From a bacterium SCSIO 12696 (GTDB lineage Bacteria; Pseudomonadota; Gammaproteobacteria; Pseudomonadales; Porticoccaceae), in contig CP073744.1 of assembly GCA_024397955.1 (NCBI GenBank), forward strand, positions 2,046,001-2,110,000: 64,000 nucleotides of DNA, given 5' to 3'. A program made the translations under genes and the position numbers. Within the stretch, counting starts at the first letter, position 1; every line of letters starts with the position of its first letter. Under the pieces are notes generated by a model, which was not told where the DNA came from, ran no database searches, and saw only the letters and a program-made list of their open reading frames with translations. This document shows, in pieces, positions 22,614-34,061 of this stretch.

Positions 22614-24110
22614 TTGGCCCAGGTTCTTTGGGATAAATGTCAGAATTATCTTCGTGACGAATTGCCCGATCAGCAATTCAACACTTGGATTCGACCACTG
22701 CAGGTGGATGCCACCGCCTGCCCGAAAACCGCAGATACCATTCGCCTGGTAGCGCCCAATCGCTTTGTCCAAGATTGGGTTTCGGACAAATTTTTACATC
22801 GCATTCGTCAGTTGCTTCAGGAAGTGGGTGAACACAATTACCAGGTAGTGGTTGAGTCTCGCAGCTTGCAGGCCCCGGCTTTTGTGCATACGCCCCAGCA
22901 GCAACCGGTGAATAACAAACCACTGGACAACGACGGCAGCCAAACTGCTGATACCTTGGCAGAACCCAGTGCTGGAAATACGGTTTTGGCCCCTGAGTCA
23001 AAGCTACAAAAGCCAGTGTTGCAAAAACCAGTAGTGCAAAACGACAGTGCCGATATTGATGATGTTGAGGTAGAAGGCGGCCTGCGCCACAAGAGCAACC
23101 TCAATGGGACTTTCCGGTTTAACTCATTTGTCGAGGGTAAGTCCAACCAGCTGGCTTTAGCGGCGGCTCGCCAGGTGGCGGAAAACCCCGGTGGCTCTTA
23201 CAACCCGCTGTTTATCTATGGCGGTGTTGGCCTGGGTAAAACTCACTTGATGCACGCGGTGGGCAACGCCCTGCGTCAGCAAAAACCCAACGCCAAAGTG
23301 GTGTATCTTCATTCTGAGCGCTTTGTGGCCGATATGGTGAAAGCGCTGCAGCTGAATGCCATTAACGACTTTAAACGCTTCTATCGTTCCGTAGACGCTT
23401 TGCTGATTGATGATATTCAGTTTTTTGCCGGTAAGGAGCGCTCCCAAGAAGAGTTTTTTCACACCTTTAATGCCTTGCTTGAAGGTGGGCAGCAGATGAT
23501 TCTCACCTGTGATCGCTACCCCAAAGAAATCGACCAGATGGAGGAGCGCCTCAAGTCTCGCTTTGGCTGGGGATTAACCGTCGCGGTTGAGCCACCGGAA
23601 CTGGAAACCCGGGTGGCGATTCTGATGAAAAAGGCCGATCAGGCAAAGATGAATCTGTCTTCCGAAGCTGCCTTTTTCCTCGCCCAGCGGGTTCGCTCCA
23701 ATGTGCGTGAGCTAGAAGGTGCGCTTAAGAGAGTGATAGCAAGTGCTCACTTCACCGGTAGGCCAATCGATATTGATTTGATTCGGGAATCCCTGAAAGA
23801 CCTGTTGGCCCTGCAAGACAAGTTGGTGACTATCGACAACATCCAGCGGGTCGTGGCTGAATACTACAAGCTGAAAATGTCGGACCTTTTGTCCAAGCGC
23901 CGCAGTCGTTCAGTGGCCCGTCCGCGACAGGTGGCGATGGCCTTGGCCAAGGAACTGACCAACCACAGTTTGCCGGAAATTGGTGAAGCCTTTAATGGTC
24001 GCGATCACACCACAGTGCTTCACGCCTGCCGGAAAATCAAAGAACTTCAGGAAACTGACCGCGACATGAGTGAAGATATGAAACATCTGCTGCGCCTGTT
24101 GACCACTTGA
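22614..24110 (+). CDS. dnaA: Chromosomal replication initiator protein DnaA
   Basis: 498 residues. The start codon is TTG at 22614, preceded by a strong AGGGGGAG ribosome site; no ATG lies near the family N-terminus. Domain I is [22 protein letters not shown]; domain II (about 85-160) is long and has a repeated [12 protein letters not shown] stretch; the AAA+ domain has Walker [10 protein letters not shown] (203-211) and Walker [18 protein letters not shown]; domain IV carries the DnaA-box-binding [14 protein letters not shown]. It opens oriC and regulates its own gene. A TTG start may help keep translation low. Confidence 0.98.
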   Translation: MAQVLWDKCQNYLRDELPDQQFNTWIRPLQVDATACPKTADTIRLVAPNRFVQDWVSDKFLHRIRQLLQEVGEHNYQVVVESRSLQAPAFVHTPQQQPVNNKPLDNDGSQTADTLAEPSAGNTVLAPESKLQKPVLQKPVVQNDSADIDDVEVEGGLRHKSNLNGTFRFNSFVEGKSNQLALAAARQVAENPGGSYNPLFIYGGVGLGKTHLMHAVGNALRQQKPNAKVVYLHSERFVADMVKALQLNAINDFKRFYRSVDALLIDDIQFFAGKERSQEEFFHTFNALLEGGQQMILTCDRYPKEIDQMEERLKSRFGWGLTVAVEPPELETRVAILMKKADQAKMNLSSEAAFFLAQRVRSNVRELEGALKRVIASAHFTGRPIDIDLIRESLKDLLALQDKLVTIDNIQRVVAEYYKLKMSDLLSKRRSRSVARPRQVAMALAKELTNHSLPEIGEAFNGRDHTTVLHACRKIKELQETDRDMSEDMKHLLRLLTT

Positions 24111-24206
24111 TTTATTATTACGGGTCTGGCTGTTGCCTGCCTGGGTTGCGCAAGTCAGGTATTGGATAAAACTATAAATCTACCAGTTTTCATAAAGAAG
24201 GGCATC

Positions 24207-25307
24207 ATGAAATTTACCGTATCCCGCGAAACATTTCTGAAACCGTTACAGTTGGTGTTGGGTGTGGTGGAGCGTCGTCAGACCCTACCAATTCTCTCCA
24301 ATGTCCTGATGGTTTTGGACGATAAAAAACTCTCTCTGACAGGCACCGATCTTGAAGTAGAAATTGTCGGTCATATTGAATTGGAGCAGAGTGCCGAAGG
24401 CGGTGAAATTACGGTGCCAGCTCGTAAGCTGATGGATATTGTTCGTTCTCTTCCCGAGGGGGCGGAAATTAAATTGTCGGAAAAAGATGGCCGTGCGATT
24501 CTGCAAAGTGGCCGCAGCCGCTTTACCCTTTCCACGTTACCGCCCAGCGATTTCCCCAGTGTCGATGAGGGACAGGGTCGTCTTGAACTGAACGTGTCGC
24601 AAACCGAACTGAAGTACTTAATTGACAGTACTGCGTTTGCCATGGCCCAGCAGGATGTTCGCTACTACCTCAATGGTATGTTGTGGGAAGCGGATGGAAA
24701 AACCCTGCGCGCAGTTGCCACAGACGGTCACCGCCTGGCCATGTCTACACGCCCACTGCAATCTTCCGCGGATGAAAAAATTTCTGCCATTGTGCCTCGC
24801 AAAGGCGTGATGGAGCTTTCCCGGTTGCTGGGAGAAGGTGATGATGTCAGCGTGGTCATTGGCAGCAACCATGTTCGCATCTCTGGCGATGACTTCCGCT
24901 TTACCTCAAAACTGGTGGATGGCTCTTACCCGGATTACGAACGAGTCTTACCTCGTGGCGGCACTAAAGAAGTGATTGGTGATCGCGCCGGTCTCAAGCA
25001 GGCATTTAGCCGTGCGGCAATCCTATCCAATGAAAAGTATCGCGGAGTGCGTTTGATGCTCAGCAACGATTTGCTGAAAATTGTTGCCAACAACCCAGAG
25101 CAGGAAGAGGCCGAAGAAGAGATAGCGGTTAACTACGAAGGAGATGAGTTGGAGATTGGTTTCAACGTCAGTTACCTTCTCGACGTACTCAACGTACTGC
25201 CCGGCAACAACACCCGCTTTACCCTGTCTGACTCGAACAGTTCGGCGTTGGTGAATGATCCGGAAAATGAAGACAGTGTTTACGTTGTTATGCCCATGAG
25301 ATTGTAA
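24207..25307 (+). CDS. dnaN: DNA polymerase III beta subunit (sliding clamp)
   Basis: 366 residues from ATG 24207 (MKFTVSRETFLKPLQLV), the same length as E. coli; an upstream in-frame start at 24162 lacks a homologous extension and is rejected. Three clamp domains are present, and the C-terminus ends YVVMPMRL, the usual MPMRL tail next to the peptide-binding pocket. It lies 96 bp after dnaA and is the processivity factor for Pol III. Confidence 0.98.
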   Translation: MKFTVSRETFLKPLQLVLGVVERRQTLPILSNVLMVLDDKKLSLTGTDLEVEIVGHIELEQSAEGGEITVPARKLMDIVRSLPEGAEIKLSEKDGRAILQSGRSRFTLSTLPPSDFPSVDEGQGRLELNVSQTELKYLIDSTAFAMAQQDVRYYLNGMLWEADGKTLRAVATDGHRLAMSTRPLQSSADEKISAIVPRKGVMELSRLLGEGDDVSVVIGSNHVRISGDDFRFTSKLVDGSYPDYERVLPRGGTKEVIGDRAGLKQAFSRAAILSNEKYRGVRLMLSNDLLKIVANNPEQEEAEEEIAVNYEGDELEIGFNVSYLLDVLNVLPGNNTRFTLSDSNSSALVNDPENEDSVYVVMPMRL

Positions 25308-25315
25308 GTTTGATT

Positions 25316-25346
25316 CGTCATTGCGAGCGCAGCGAAGCAATCTTCC
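25316..25346. repeat. Dispersed palindromic repeat, copy 3 (half element, dnaN-recF)
   Basis: Only one arm is present: CGTCATTGCGAGCGCAGCG followed by AAGCAATCTTCC. It occupies half of the 66-bp dnaN-recF gap inside an otherwise compact operon. Confidence 0.75.
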
Positions 25347-25373
25347 AACGTAACGACAAACTCTAAACATCGT

Positions 25374-26489
25374 ATGTATATCAAAAAGCTGGATGTGCAC
25401 CGGTTGCGAAACCTGGAGCAGATCCAGCTTTCTTTTTGTCCGTCTGCCAACCTTATCTACGGTGTAAACGGCAGTGGAAAAACCTCTCTGTTAGAAGCAC
25501 TGTATTTGTTGGGCCGCGGCCGCTCATTTCGCAGTCGCAATATCCGCACAGTTATTCAACACGACACCAGTGATTGCGTTGTGTTTGCTCAGCTGTTTGA
25601 TCCGCAGTCGGAGCGAGCAATTCCTATCGGTGTTCAGCGTACACGAAAAGGTGAGTTCCACTTTAAGGTGAATGGAGAATCTGTACCTACCGCTGCGGGT
25701 TTGGTGGAAGAACTGCCCATACAACTGCTCAATAGCCAGAGCTTTGATCTGTTGGAAGGCGGTCCATTACAGCGCCGTCAGTTTTTGGATTGGGGTGTGT
25801 TCCACGTGGAACATGATTACCCAGGCCTTTGGAAAGCCCTTCAACGTTGCCTCAAGCACCGCAATTCATTGCTTCGGCATGATAGAATGGGCGGTCGTCA
25901 AGAAGATAGAGCACTGCTCGAAGAGCTGGCTGTTTGGGATGCTGAATTTTCCCGACTGAGTGAACAGGTAGACGGGAATCGCCAAGCCTATTTGAGTCAG
26001 TTCAAGCCGGTTTTCCAAGATATTCTGCAACGCCTTACCAACGTTGCGGACATCGATTTTGCCTATCAACCTGGGTGGGATCACGGGCGTCCGCTGCTGG
26101 ACGTGCTGGCAAGCAGTAGAGAGCGGGACCTGAAAAACAGGACAACTCATTATGGCCCTCATAGAGCGGATGTACGCCTTAAAGTATCGGGCTGTCCAGC
26201 AGGAGATGTGCTATCACGGGGGCAAATAAAAACCGTGGTTTGTGCATTGCGTATCGCGCAAGGGTACCTCTATCACCAGATAACTGATAAACAATGTGTT
26301 TATCTTCTGGATGATTTGCCCGCTGAGTTGGACAGCGAACACCGCAAGCGAGTAGGGCAATTACTGAATGAATTAGGCGCGCAGGTATTTATTACCGGCG
26401 TTTTTAAAGAAGATTTGCAGGCCGCATGGCCGCAGGATGGGGAATTTGCCATGTTCCACGTGGAACATGGGGTGGTTTCACCGCAATAA
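25374..26489 (+). CDS. recF: DNA replication and repair protein RecF
   Basis: 371 residues (E. coli 357). Walker A is YGVNGSGKTSLLEALYLL; the ABC-type signature LSRGQIKTVV and Walker B YLLDDLPAELD are at the C-terminal side. RecF helps load RecA at gaps and restarts stalled forks. Two perfect 16-bp parS palindromes are embedded in its coding sequence (25798 and 26452) and are read as VFHVEH and MFHVEH. Confidence 0.96.
   Translation: MYIKKLDVHRLRNLEQIQLSFCPSANLIYGVNGSGKTSLLEALYLLGRGRSFRSRNIRTVIQHDTSDCVVFAQLFDPQSERAIPIGVQRTRKGEFHFKVNGESVPTAAGLVEELPIQLLNSQSFDLLEGGPLQRRQFLDWGVFHVEHDYPGLWKALQRCLKHRNSLLRHDRMGGRQEDRALLEELAVWDAEFSRLSEQVDGNRQAYLSQFKPVFQDILQRLTNVADIDFAYQPGWDHGRPLLDVLASSRERDLKNRTTHYGPHRADVRLKVSGCPAGDVLSRGQIKTVVCALRIAQGYLYHQITDKQCVYLLDDLPAELDSEHRKRVGQLLNELGAQVFITGVFKEDLQAAWPQDGEFAMFHVEHGVVSPQ
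25798..25813. promoter_or_regulatory. parS centromere site 1 (inside recF)
   Basis: TGTTCCACGTGGAACA, a perfect 16-bp palindrome matching the parS consensus of Pseudomonas (TGTTCCACGTGGAAC) and close to the general TGTTTCACGTGAAACA. It is the expected ParB loading site, about 8 kb from the proposed oriC. Confidence 0.93.
26452..26467. promoter_or_regulatory. parS centromere site 2 (inside recF)
   Basis: A second identical copy of TGTTCCACGTGGAACA, 654 bp after the first, near the 3' end of recF. Confidence 0.93.
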
Positions 26490-26518
26490 AAGCCCTGGAA
26501 TCAACGATTGGAAGGTAG

Positions 26519-28948
<2,430 letters not shown>

Positions 28949-28985
28949 GTGAGTACTTACTTTGATTGGGTGCCTTGCTATATAA

Positions 28986-29354
28986 GTGACTAAGCTTATA
29001 CACCACGGACAATGCCACTGCGGGGCTGTTGCCTTTGAGCTAAGCGACAGCCCCGAAAAACTGGTGGACTGCAATTGCTCCATCTGCCGCCGTATAGGCG
29101 CTCTTTGGGGGCACTTGCCCGTTGGGCATGTTCGGATATCTGCGCCTGATAATGGCACCATCCGTTATGTGCAAGGTGATCAAACTCTGGCTATCCATAG
29201 CTGCAAAACTTGTGGTTGCACTACTCACTGGGAAAATTTACAGCCTGGTGGAGAACATATGGCGGTTAACTTCCGCATGTGTCATGCCAAGGTGATTGCC
29301 CAGTTTAAAATTAGACAATTTGATGGAGCGGATACTTGGGCATTCTTGGATTAA
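28986..29354 (+). CDS. GFA-family (CENP-V/GFA domain) zinc protein
   Basis: 122 residues from GTG 28986. The zinc-binding pattern HGQCHCGAVAFEL, DCNCSICRRIGALW and SCKTCGCTTHW is that of the glutathione-dependent formaldehyde-activating enzyme fold. Most such single-domain proteins have no proven formaldehyde role, so substrate is left open. It is a lone gene 37 bp after gyrB and converges on the next gene. Confidence 0.9.
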   Translation: MTKLIHHGQCHCGAVAFELSDSPEKLVDCNCSICRRIGALWGHLPVGHVRISAPDNGTIRYVQGDQTLAIHSCKTCGCTTHWENLQPGGEHMAVNFRMCHAKVIAQFKIRQFDGADTWAFLD

Positions 29355-29359
29355 CCGCT

Positions 29360-30028
29360 TTACCCCAAATACCTCTCTTCATCAAAACTCCTCACCCAGT
29401 GTGGGCAATACACCGTTACCCCCGAAATAATCATCCCGTTAATAAAGCCCTCTGGAAAAGTGATTAACAACATCCAGGGTAAGTAGGTATCGGCGATTTT
29501 TACCAGCGCAGGTTCATTGGAGACCACCATTAATCCATACACCAAAAGCGTGGTTATTAACCGTGCCGCAATGGCGCCAGCAAAGCCGACGCCGAGCATA
29601 TAAGCAAACAAGTTTTTTTGTGGCAACCGGCTAACGATCTTCAGGCAGGCGCCGCTGGCCAGTATCGGCGGCAGCAGACCCAGGGAGAAATTAACGGCGT
29701 AGGTAGACCAACCGATAGCTGGCTCGATTAAGGTGTACAACACCAAAGCCAGGGCACTAATGATCAGTGCCGGACTAACCCCCACCAACATCACTACAGC
29801 GGTAACGGCAAACAAGTGAATGCCGAAGTCGTAATCCTGCAGGCGAGCAGCCAATTTCCATATCAACACCAATGCAATCACAGAGCCCAGTACCAGATGC
29901 TGGCGAAGTGGCACTGCCAACACCTTCCGTAACGGGAACTGCCAAATAGCCAGGCCGCCGCAGAGTACCAATAGTGGCCAACAGAGCCAGTGCCAAAACC
30001 AGGGGAGAATGTCGGTATAAAACGTCAC
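29360..30028 (-). CDS. CbiM-like energy-coupling-factor transporter permease family protein
   Basis: 222 residues with six or seven hydrophobic segments. The pattern DFGIHLFAVTAVVMLVG, the central NFSLGLLPPILASGACL and the C-terminal TFPEGFINGMIISGVTVYCP resemble the CbiM-type S components of cobalt/nickel ECF transporters found as stand-alone genes in Pseudomonas-like bacteria. The His-rich N-terminal metal site of true CbiM is not obvious, and no CbiQ/CbiO partner is adjacent, so the transported substrate is uncertain. Confidence 0.7.
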   Translation of the reverse strand: MTFYTDILPWFWHWLCWPLLVLCGGLAIWQFPLRKVLAVPLRQHLVLGSVIALVLIWKLAARLQDYDFGIHLFAVTAVVMLVGVSPALIISALALVLYTLIEPAIGWSTYAVNFSLGLLPPILASGACLKIVSRLPQKNLFAYMLGVGFAGAIAARLITTLLVYGLMVVSNEPALVKIADTYLPWMLLITFPEGFINGMIISGVTVYCPHWVRSFDEERYLG

Positions 30029-30249
30029 GATATCGGCTTTGTAGAGCGAGTGACGCTATTGTAATGGCGTTTACTTAAGCGTTGGTGATAAATCGAGATT
30101 CGCGCTCTTAAACCGCTTTTTAGAGAGAAGTGTAGACTCAGAGCAAGCCTTCCCTGGCTTGTAAAACGTATTAATCAGTCCCTGCTATGACGACTTGAAA
30201 CGATACTCAGGCTTGCAGTGGCTCCAGCGCAGATCTGCACCACTGAACC

Positions 30250-30286
30250 GAAAAAAGCTCGCACCCCACGGGATTCCCGTGAGGTA
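30250..30286 (-). terminator. Terminator of the DUF4329 gene
   Basis: On the minus strand, GTACCTCACGGG pairs with CCCGTGGGGTGC around AAT, followed after GAGC by a run of six T. It lies 28 bp after the DUF4329 stop codon. Confidence 0.7.
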
Positions 30287-30313
30287 CGAACAGGGGACAA
30301 ACTTGTCACAGGC

Positions 30314-30931
30314 TTACTCTTCCAGCTTGGCGACCTGTTTTTTGTCGTCAGTGCTATGCAAGTCACTGGGTTTGGTGGCGATGGCGACAGAGTTACCTTG
30401 GTCGTCTTTTACCAACGTTCCCTCAGAGGCGCCTCGAGCGTAGAAGCCCAACCGTTGTGCGGTTCTCAGTGGCAGGGTTTTATCGCCAGGGTTATATACC
30501 TTCAGTTGCCCGGTGTGGTCTGCCAGGTAAAATGGCAGGTTCAATTGCTCAGACACATTTCGGTCGGAGGGTGAGAAATAACGGTTGTAATGGCTAACCC
30601 GGCCGTGTGTTTGCCACAAGGCAACGGCGTTGCCAAAGGACTCATCGGGCAACAGCGTGGTAATTTCGTCGTGGCCACGAGCACCGACAGTGTAGGTGTA
30701 GTAAAACAGGCCATCCTTTTCCAAGATGGTACCCATGTACTCTTTATCTTTGCGAATGGAGTTTGGGTTAAAGCGGTTGGCGGCAGCGGTAACTGCGGCC
30801 ACCTCGGTAGCGTAAGGTTGAGTAACCATACGAGTTTCATCTGCGAAGCTGCTGCTGGCAAATGCAAACAGTGCAATGGTCAATGCGAATAAGCCGGTGG
30901 TTTTTGCTGGGGTGCGTTTCAGAGTAGTCAT
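30314..30931 (-). CDS. Secreted DUF4329-domain protein
   Basis: 205 residues. A signal peptide is evident (GLFALTIALFAFASSSFA, cleavage likely after SFA). The mature part has the DUF4329 pattern: AANRFNPNSIRKDKEYMGTI, FYYTYTVGARGHDEITTLLP, HTHGRVSHYNRYFSPSDRN-like HGRVSHY with the paired histidines, and FYLADHTGQLKVYNPG. DUF4329 is often the C-terminal domain of bacterial exported toxins or Rhs-type proteins; here it stands alone with a signal peptide and its activity is unknown. It has its own terminator. Confidence 0.75.
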   Translation of the reverse strand: MTTLKRTPAKTTGLFALTIALFAFASSSFADETRMVTQPYATEVAAVTAAANRFNPNSIRKDKEYMGTILEKDGLFYYTYTVGARGHDEITTLLPDESFGNAVALWQTHGRVSHYNRYFSPSDRNVSEQLNLPFYLADHTGQLKVYNPGDKTLPLRTAQRLGFYARGASEGTLVKDDQGNSVAIATKPSDLHSTDDKKQVAKLEE

Positions 30932-31114
30932 GGTCAGTTTCCTCCTGGTATCGTCTCTCTGTGGCTATATAGACGCAGCGAAAAACAGTTTCGGATGCGG
31001 AAAATTAAAATTTTTTTAAAACCGCTTTAAAAATTTTCTATTCAGGTGGAATCCGCGGTCTAACTTACTGATATCCATCCATTTCCTTTGTTTGTTAAGA
31101 AACGTAAAAACAAA

Positions 31115-31711
31115 ATGGCGCAACTCTACAGCATTGGCTATGCCACCAAGCCACTGGATACATTTTTGGAACAACTGGCGGCGAACCGTATCGCCGCTGT
31201 TGCCGATGTGCGCTCTGTGCCTTACAGCAAGCGCTTTTATGACTATCACCGGGAAGCCCTGCAAGCCACTTTGCGAGCTCGAGGTATTTACTACATCTAT
31301 ATGGGGGAGGAGTTGGGCCCACGCTCCAAAGATGACAACCACTACGATAACTGCGGTCAGGTGCAATTTGATCGCCTGATGACATCGGCGCTTTTTCAAA
31401 AAGGCATTGAGCGTTTACAAAATGGGTTGAGCAAGGGCTTGAACATTGCCCTGTTGTGCGCAGAAAAGGATCCAGCGGAGTGTCATCGCAGCTTGTTAGT
31501 GGGCTACTATTTAAAAAGTCGGTTGGCGCTTGAGGTCACACATATCGGTCACCACGGAGAGCTTGAAAGCCAGGCTGCCATGGAAGATCGTCTGGCAGAG
31601 CTACACGGTGTCAAAGGGGATTTGTTCTTGTCAACGGAGCAGCAGCTGCACTCTGCCTGGAAACAACAGTGTCAGCGGATGGCGTATACGAGGCCTGCTA
31701 CTGATGAGTAA
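31115..31711 (+). CDS. DUF488-family protein
   Basis: 198 residues from ATG 31115 (MAQLYSIGYATKPLDTF); a TTG 27 bp upstream is less likely. The DUF488 hallmarks are SIGYATKPLDTFLEQL, VADVRSVPYSKRF and ALLCAEKDPAECHRSLL. The family is widespread and its function is not established, although the CxEK..ECHR motif suggests a catalytic cysteine. Its last 8 bp overlap the next gene. Confidence 0.88.
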   Translation: MAQLYSIGYATKPLDTFLEQLAANRIAAVADVRSVPYSKRFYDYHREALQATLRARGIYYIYMGEELGPRSKDDNHYDNCGQVQFDRLMTSALFQKGIERLQNGLSKGLNIALLCAEKDPAECHRSLLVGYYLKSRLALEVTHIGHHGELESQAAMEDRLAELHGVKGDLFLSTEQQLHSAWKQQCQRMAYTRPATDE

Positions 31712-32102
31712 ATTTACCACTATTGCCAGGTTTGATTTTCCCTTTCAAGCGCAAATTGCAAAGTCTTCTCTTGAGTCAGCAGGTATTGAGGCATTTGTTT
31801 TAGATGAGCACACAATTAATATGAACTGGTTGTACTCTAATGCCATGGGCGGTGTTCGTTTACAGGTTTTTACTTGCCAAGCAGAAGAGGCTAAAGCATT
31901 ACTCAGTGAAGACTACTCCGAAAAAATACCAGAGGATAAAAAAGAAGCCTGCCCTGAGTGTAAAGAAAACCAGTGGGAAATTTTTACTCAAGGAAAAAAG
32001 CCCGCATTTATTGTATTTTTACTCTTGGGGTTTCCTCTTTTCTTTTATAAAAAAACACTCCGCTGTTCGTCTTGTGGCTATATAAAGAAAAGCCAATCAT
32101 AA
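31704..32102 (+). CDS. DUF2007-family protein with zinc-ribbon-like tail and membrane segment
   Basis: 132 residues from ATG 31704, overlapping the DUF488 gene by 8 bp. The N-terminal half (FDFPFQAQIAKSSLESAGI, NAMGGVRLQV) matches DUF2007, a small alpha/beta domain. The C-terminal half has CPECKEN, a hydrophobic segment AFIVFLLLGFPLFFY and CSSCGY, which together could form a split zinc ribbon. Base composition is clearly more AT-rich than the upstream gene. The role is unknown. Confidence 0.75.
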   Translation: MSKFTTIARFDFPFQAQIAKSSLESAGIEAFVLDEHTINMNWLYSNAMGGVRLQVFTCQAEEAKALLSEDYSEKIPEDKKEACPECKENQWEIFTQGKKPAFIVFLLLGFPLFFYKKTLRCSSCGYIKKSQS

Positions 32103-32110
32103 AATAAACG

Positions 32111-32887
32111 ATGAATAGAAAAACTCTGGTTATCCAATCCCATCGTTCTCCACTGCCTTATTCCTGGCTGAATGTTTGCTTGGAATCGGTAAAAAATTGG
32201 TCTGAAAAAAATCACTACGATTACATTTTTTTAGGCGATGAATTTTTTAAATTAATGACTACGGAGTTGTTGGAAAAAACAAACCGTCAAAAAGTGATTG
32301 CGACCGACTTGGCGCGCTTAAAATGGATGCAGAAGTTTTTAGCAGAGGGTTATGAGTCGGTTGTTTGGTGTGATGCGGATTTTTTGGTTTTCTGCCCAGA
32401 TCAATTTATTTTACCTGGCACAGAAAATCTACCGGAAGGCTATGCGTTAGGTAGGGAAGTGTGGGTGCAAAAAAATCAGCAGCAAACGGGAAAATTAAAA
32501 GCGTACAAAAAAGTACACAACGCATTTTTGTTGTTTCGCCAGGGCAACCATTTTCTCGACTTTTATTGCGCCCATGCAGAGCGCCTATTGCAAAACACAA
32601 CGGGCCCAATGCCCCCGCAGTTTATCGGCCCCAAATTACTGACGGCGTTGCACAACACCATCCAGTGTCCGGTGGTTGAGTTCGCTGGCATGCTTAGCCC
32701 AGTTGTTATTCAGGCGATTAACCAGGGCGGTGGTCCGGCTGTCGATGCAATGACAGCGCGTTCCTCATCCCCACTGTATGGCGCCAATCTTTGTACCTCT
32801 ATGGCGGAGCGGGGTGAACTGAATAATAACGATATGGAGCAAGCGATAGGCCGCTTACTTGACAACGGCATACCTGGGTTCAAGTAA
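32111..32887 (+). CDS. Hypothetical protein with glycosyltransferase-like (GT-A) features
   Basis: 258 residues, starting 8 bp after the DUF2007 gene. I do not recognise a named family. The segment VVWCDADFLVFCPDQF looks like a DxD metal/nucleotide-sugar motif at the end of a beta strand, preceded by ATDLARLKWMQKFLAEGYE, as in GT32/GT34-like galactosyl- or mannosyltransferases. There is no signal peptide or membrane segment. AT-rich like its upstream neighbour, so the pair may have been acquired together. Enzymatic activity is inferred only from this motif. Confidence 0.5.
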   Translation: MNRKTLVIQSHRSPLPYSWLNVCLESVKNWSEKNHYDYIFLGDEFFKLMTTELLEKTNRQKVIATDLARLKWMQKFLAEGYESVVWCDADFLVFCPDQFILPGTENLPEGYALGREVWVQKNQQQTGKLKAYKKVHNAFLLFRQGNHFLDFYCAHAERLLQNTTGPMPPQFIGPKLLTALHNTIQCPVVEFAGMLSPVVIQAINQGGGPAVDAMTARSSSPLYGANLCTSMAERGELNNNDMEQAIGRLLDNGIPGFK

Positions 32888-32900
32888 CCGCGTTTAAAAA

Positions 32901-33884
32901 TTAACCGCCCAGTTTGTGCTTGCGGTACAAGCCACGGAATTGGTGATAGGTGAGCCCCAGACTTTTTGCGGCTTTGCCCTGATGGAAATGGTTAGTCTCC
33001 AGGGCTTTCTGCATTAACTGCGACTCGAATTGCCGAGTGGCCTCGGTAAAGTTGGGCAGCTCGCTATTACCGGCAATGGTTTGATCCAGCTCAGTAGCAA
33101 GGCCTGTGGTATCCGTGTCAGCGGCAAATGGATCGATCACTACCCGGTCAATGGCGTCTTCGGGGTTGCCCCAGCGGTACACCGAACGTTCGACCACGTT
33201 TTTTAGCTCGCGAACATTGCCGGGCCAGGAATAATCGCGCAGCTGGCGCATGGCTGAGGGCGAAAAACCGGGAAAGAAATCCCAGCCCAACTCATGGCCC
33301 ATGCGCACCGCAAAATGCTCGCACAGTGGTTGTATATCCCCTTGCCGTCGGCGCAGTGGTGGCAGATGCACCACATCGAAAGCGAGCCTGTCCAGAAGGT
33401 CGTGGCGAAATTGGTGGTTATCTGCCATGGCTTTAAGGTCGGCATTGGTAGCAGCGACAATGCGTACATCCACGCTAATGGCTTCCTGGCCACCAAGGCG
33501 CTCAAATTCACCGTATTCAATAATGCGCAGCACTTTTTCTTGAACTCGGTTGGGCATCGTGCCCAGCTCATCCAGGAACAATGTGCCACCATCGGCTCGC
33601 TCAAAATGGCCTCGGTGCAAGCGGGTGGCCCCGGTAAAGGCGCCGGGTTCATAGCCAAATAACTCAGATTCCAGCAGCCCGTCGGTGTAGGCGGCGCAAT
33701 TGATTTTGATAAACGGCTGATCCCAGCGCGGCGACAGGTAATGCAGCCGCTCTGCCACCAGCTCCTTGCCGGTACCCCGTTCCCCCAAAACCAGTGCGGC
33801 CCGGTTGATTGGGGCCAGTTGGGATACCTGGTCCAACGCCTCTACCCAGGCGGGAGACTCACCAATAATACGTTGTTCACTCAT
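32901..33884 (-). CDS. pspF: Phage shock protein operon transcriptional activator PspF
   Basis: 327 residues. It is a sigma-54 AAA+ activator without a receiver domain: Walker A GERGTGKELVAERLHYLS, the sigma-54-contact loop GAFTGA (81-86), Walker B GGTLFLDELG, arginine region PLRRRQGDI, and a C-terminal Fis-type HTH (GKAAKSLGLTYHQFRGLYRK). Lack of a regulatory domain fits PspF, which is held inactive by PspA binding. It is divergent from pspA. Confidence 0.95.
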   Translation of the reverse strand: MSEQRIIGESPAWVEALDQVSQLAPINRAALVLGERGTGKELVAERLHYLSPRWDQPFIKINCAAYTDGLLESELFGYEPGAFTGATRLHRGHFERADGGTLFLDELGTMPNRVQEKVLRIIEYGEFERLGGQEAISVDVRIVAATNADLKAMADNHQFRHDLLDRLAFDVVHLPPLRRRQGDIQPLCEHFAVRMGHELGWDFFPGFSPSAMRQLRDYSWPGNVRELKNVVERSVYRWGNPEDAIDRVVIDPFAADTDTTGLATELDQTIAGNSELPNFTEATRQFESQLMQKALETNHFHQGKAAKSLGLTYHQFRGLYRKHKLGG

Positions 33885-33961
33885 AATTAGTTAAATTTAC
33901 CAAATAATAAGCGGCTTAAATAGCTAAATATAAGTTTTAAAGGCCACATTAGATTTGCTCT

Positions 33962-33999
33962 AAAACATAAAATTCAATAAAAACAAATGCTTATGTTTT
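33962..33999. promoter_or_regulatory. Inverted repeat upstream of pspA, possible PspF binding site
   Basis: AAAACATAA at 33962-33970 and TTATGTTTT at 33991-33999 are perfect inverted 9-mers 20 bp apart, immediately upstream of the sigma-54 promoter. They could be part of the enhancer bound by PspF, though known sites usually lie further upstream. Confidence 0.35.
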
Positions 34000-34015
34000 T
34001 GGCACGGTAGTTGTA
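33999..34015 (+). promoter_or_regulatory. Sigma-54 promoter of the psp operon
   Basis: TTGGCACGGTAGTTGTA matches the -24/-12 consensus TGGCACG-N4-TTGC closely, about 47 bp before the pspA ATG. PspF, encoded divergently, is the expected activator. Confidence 0.85.
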
Positions 34016-34061
34016 ATGCAATAGGCAACACATTCAATATGCATCAACAGGAGAGCAACAC

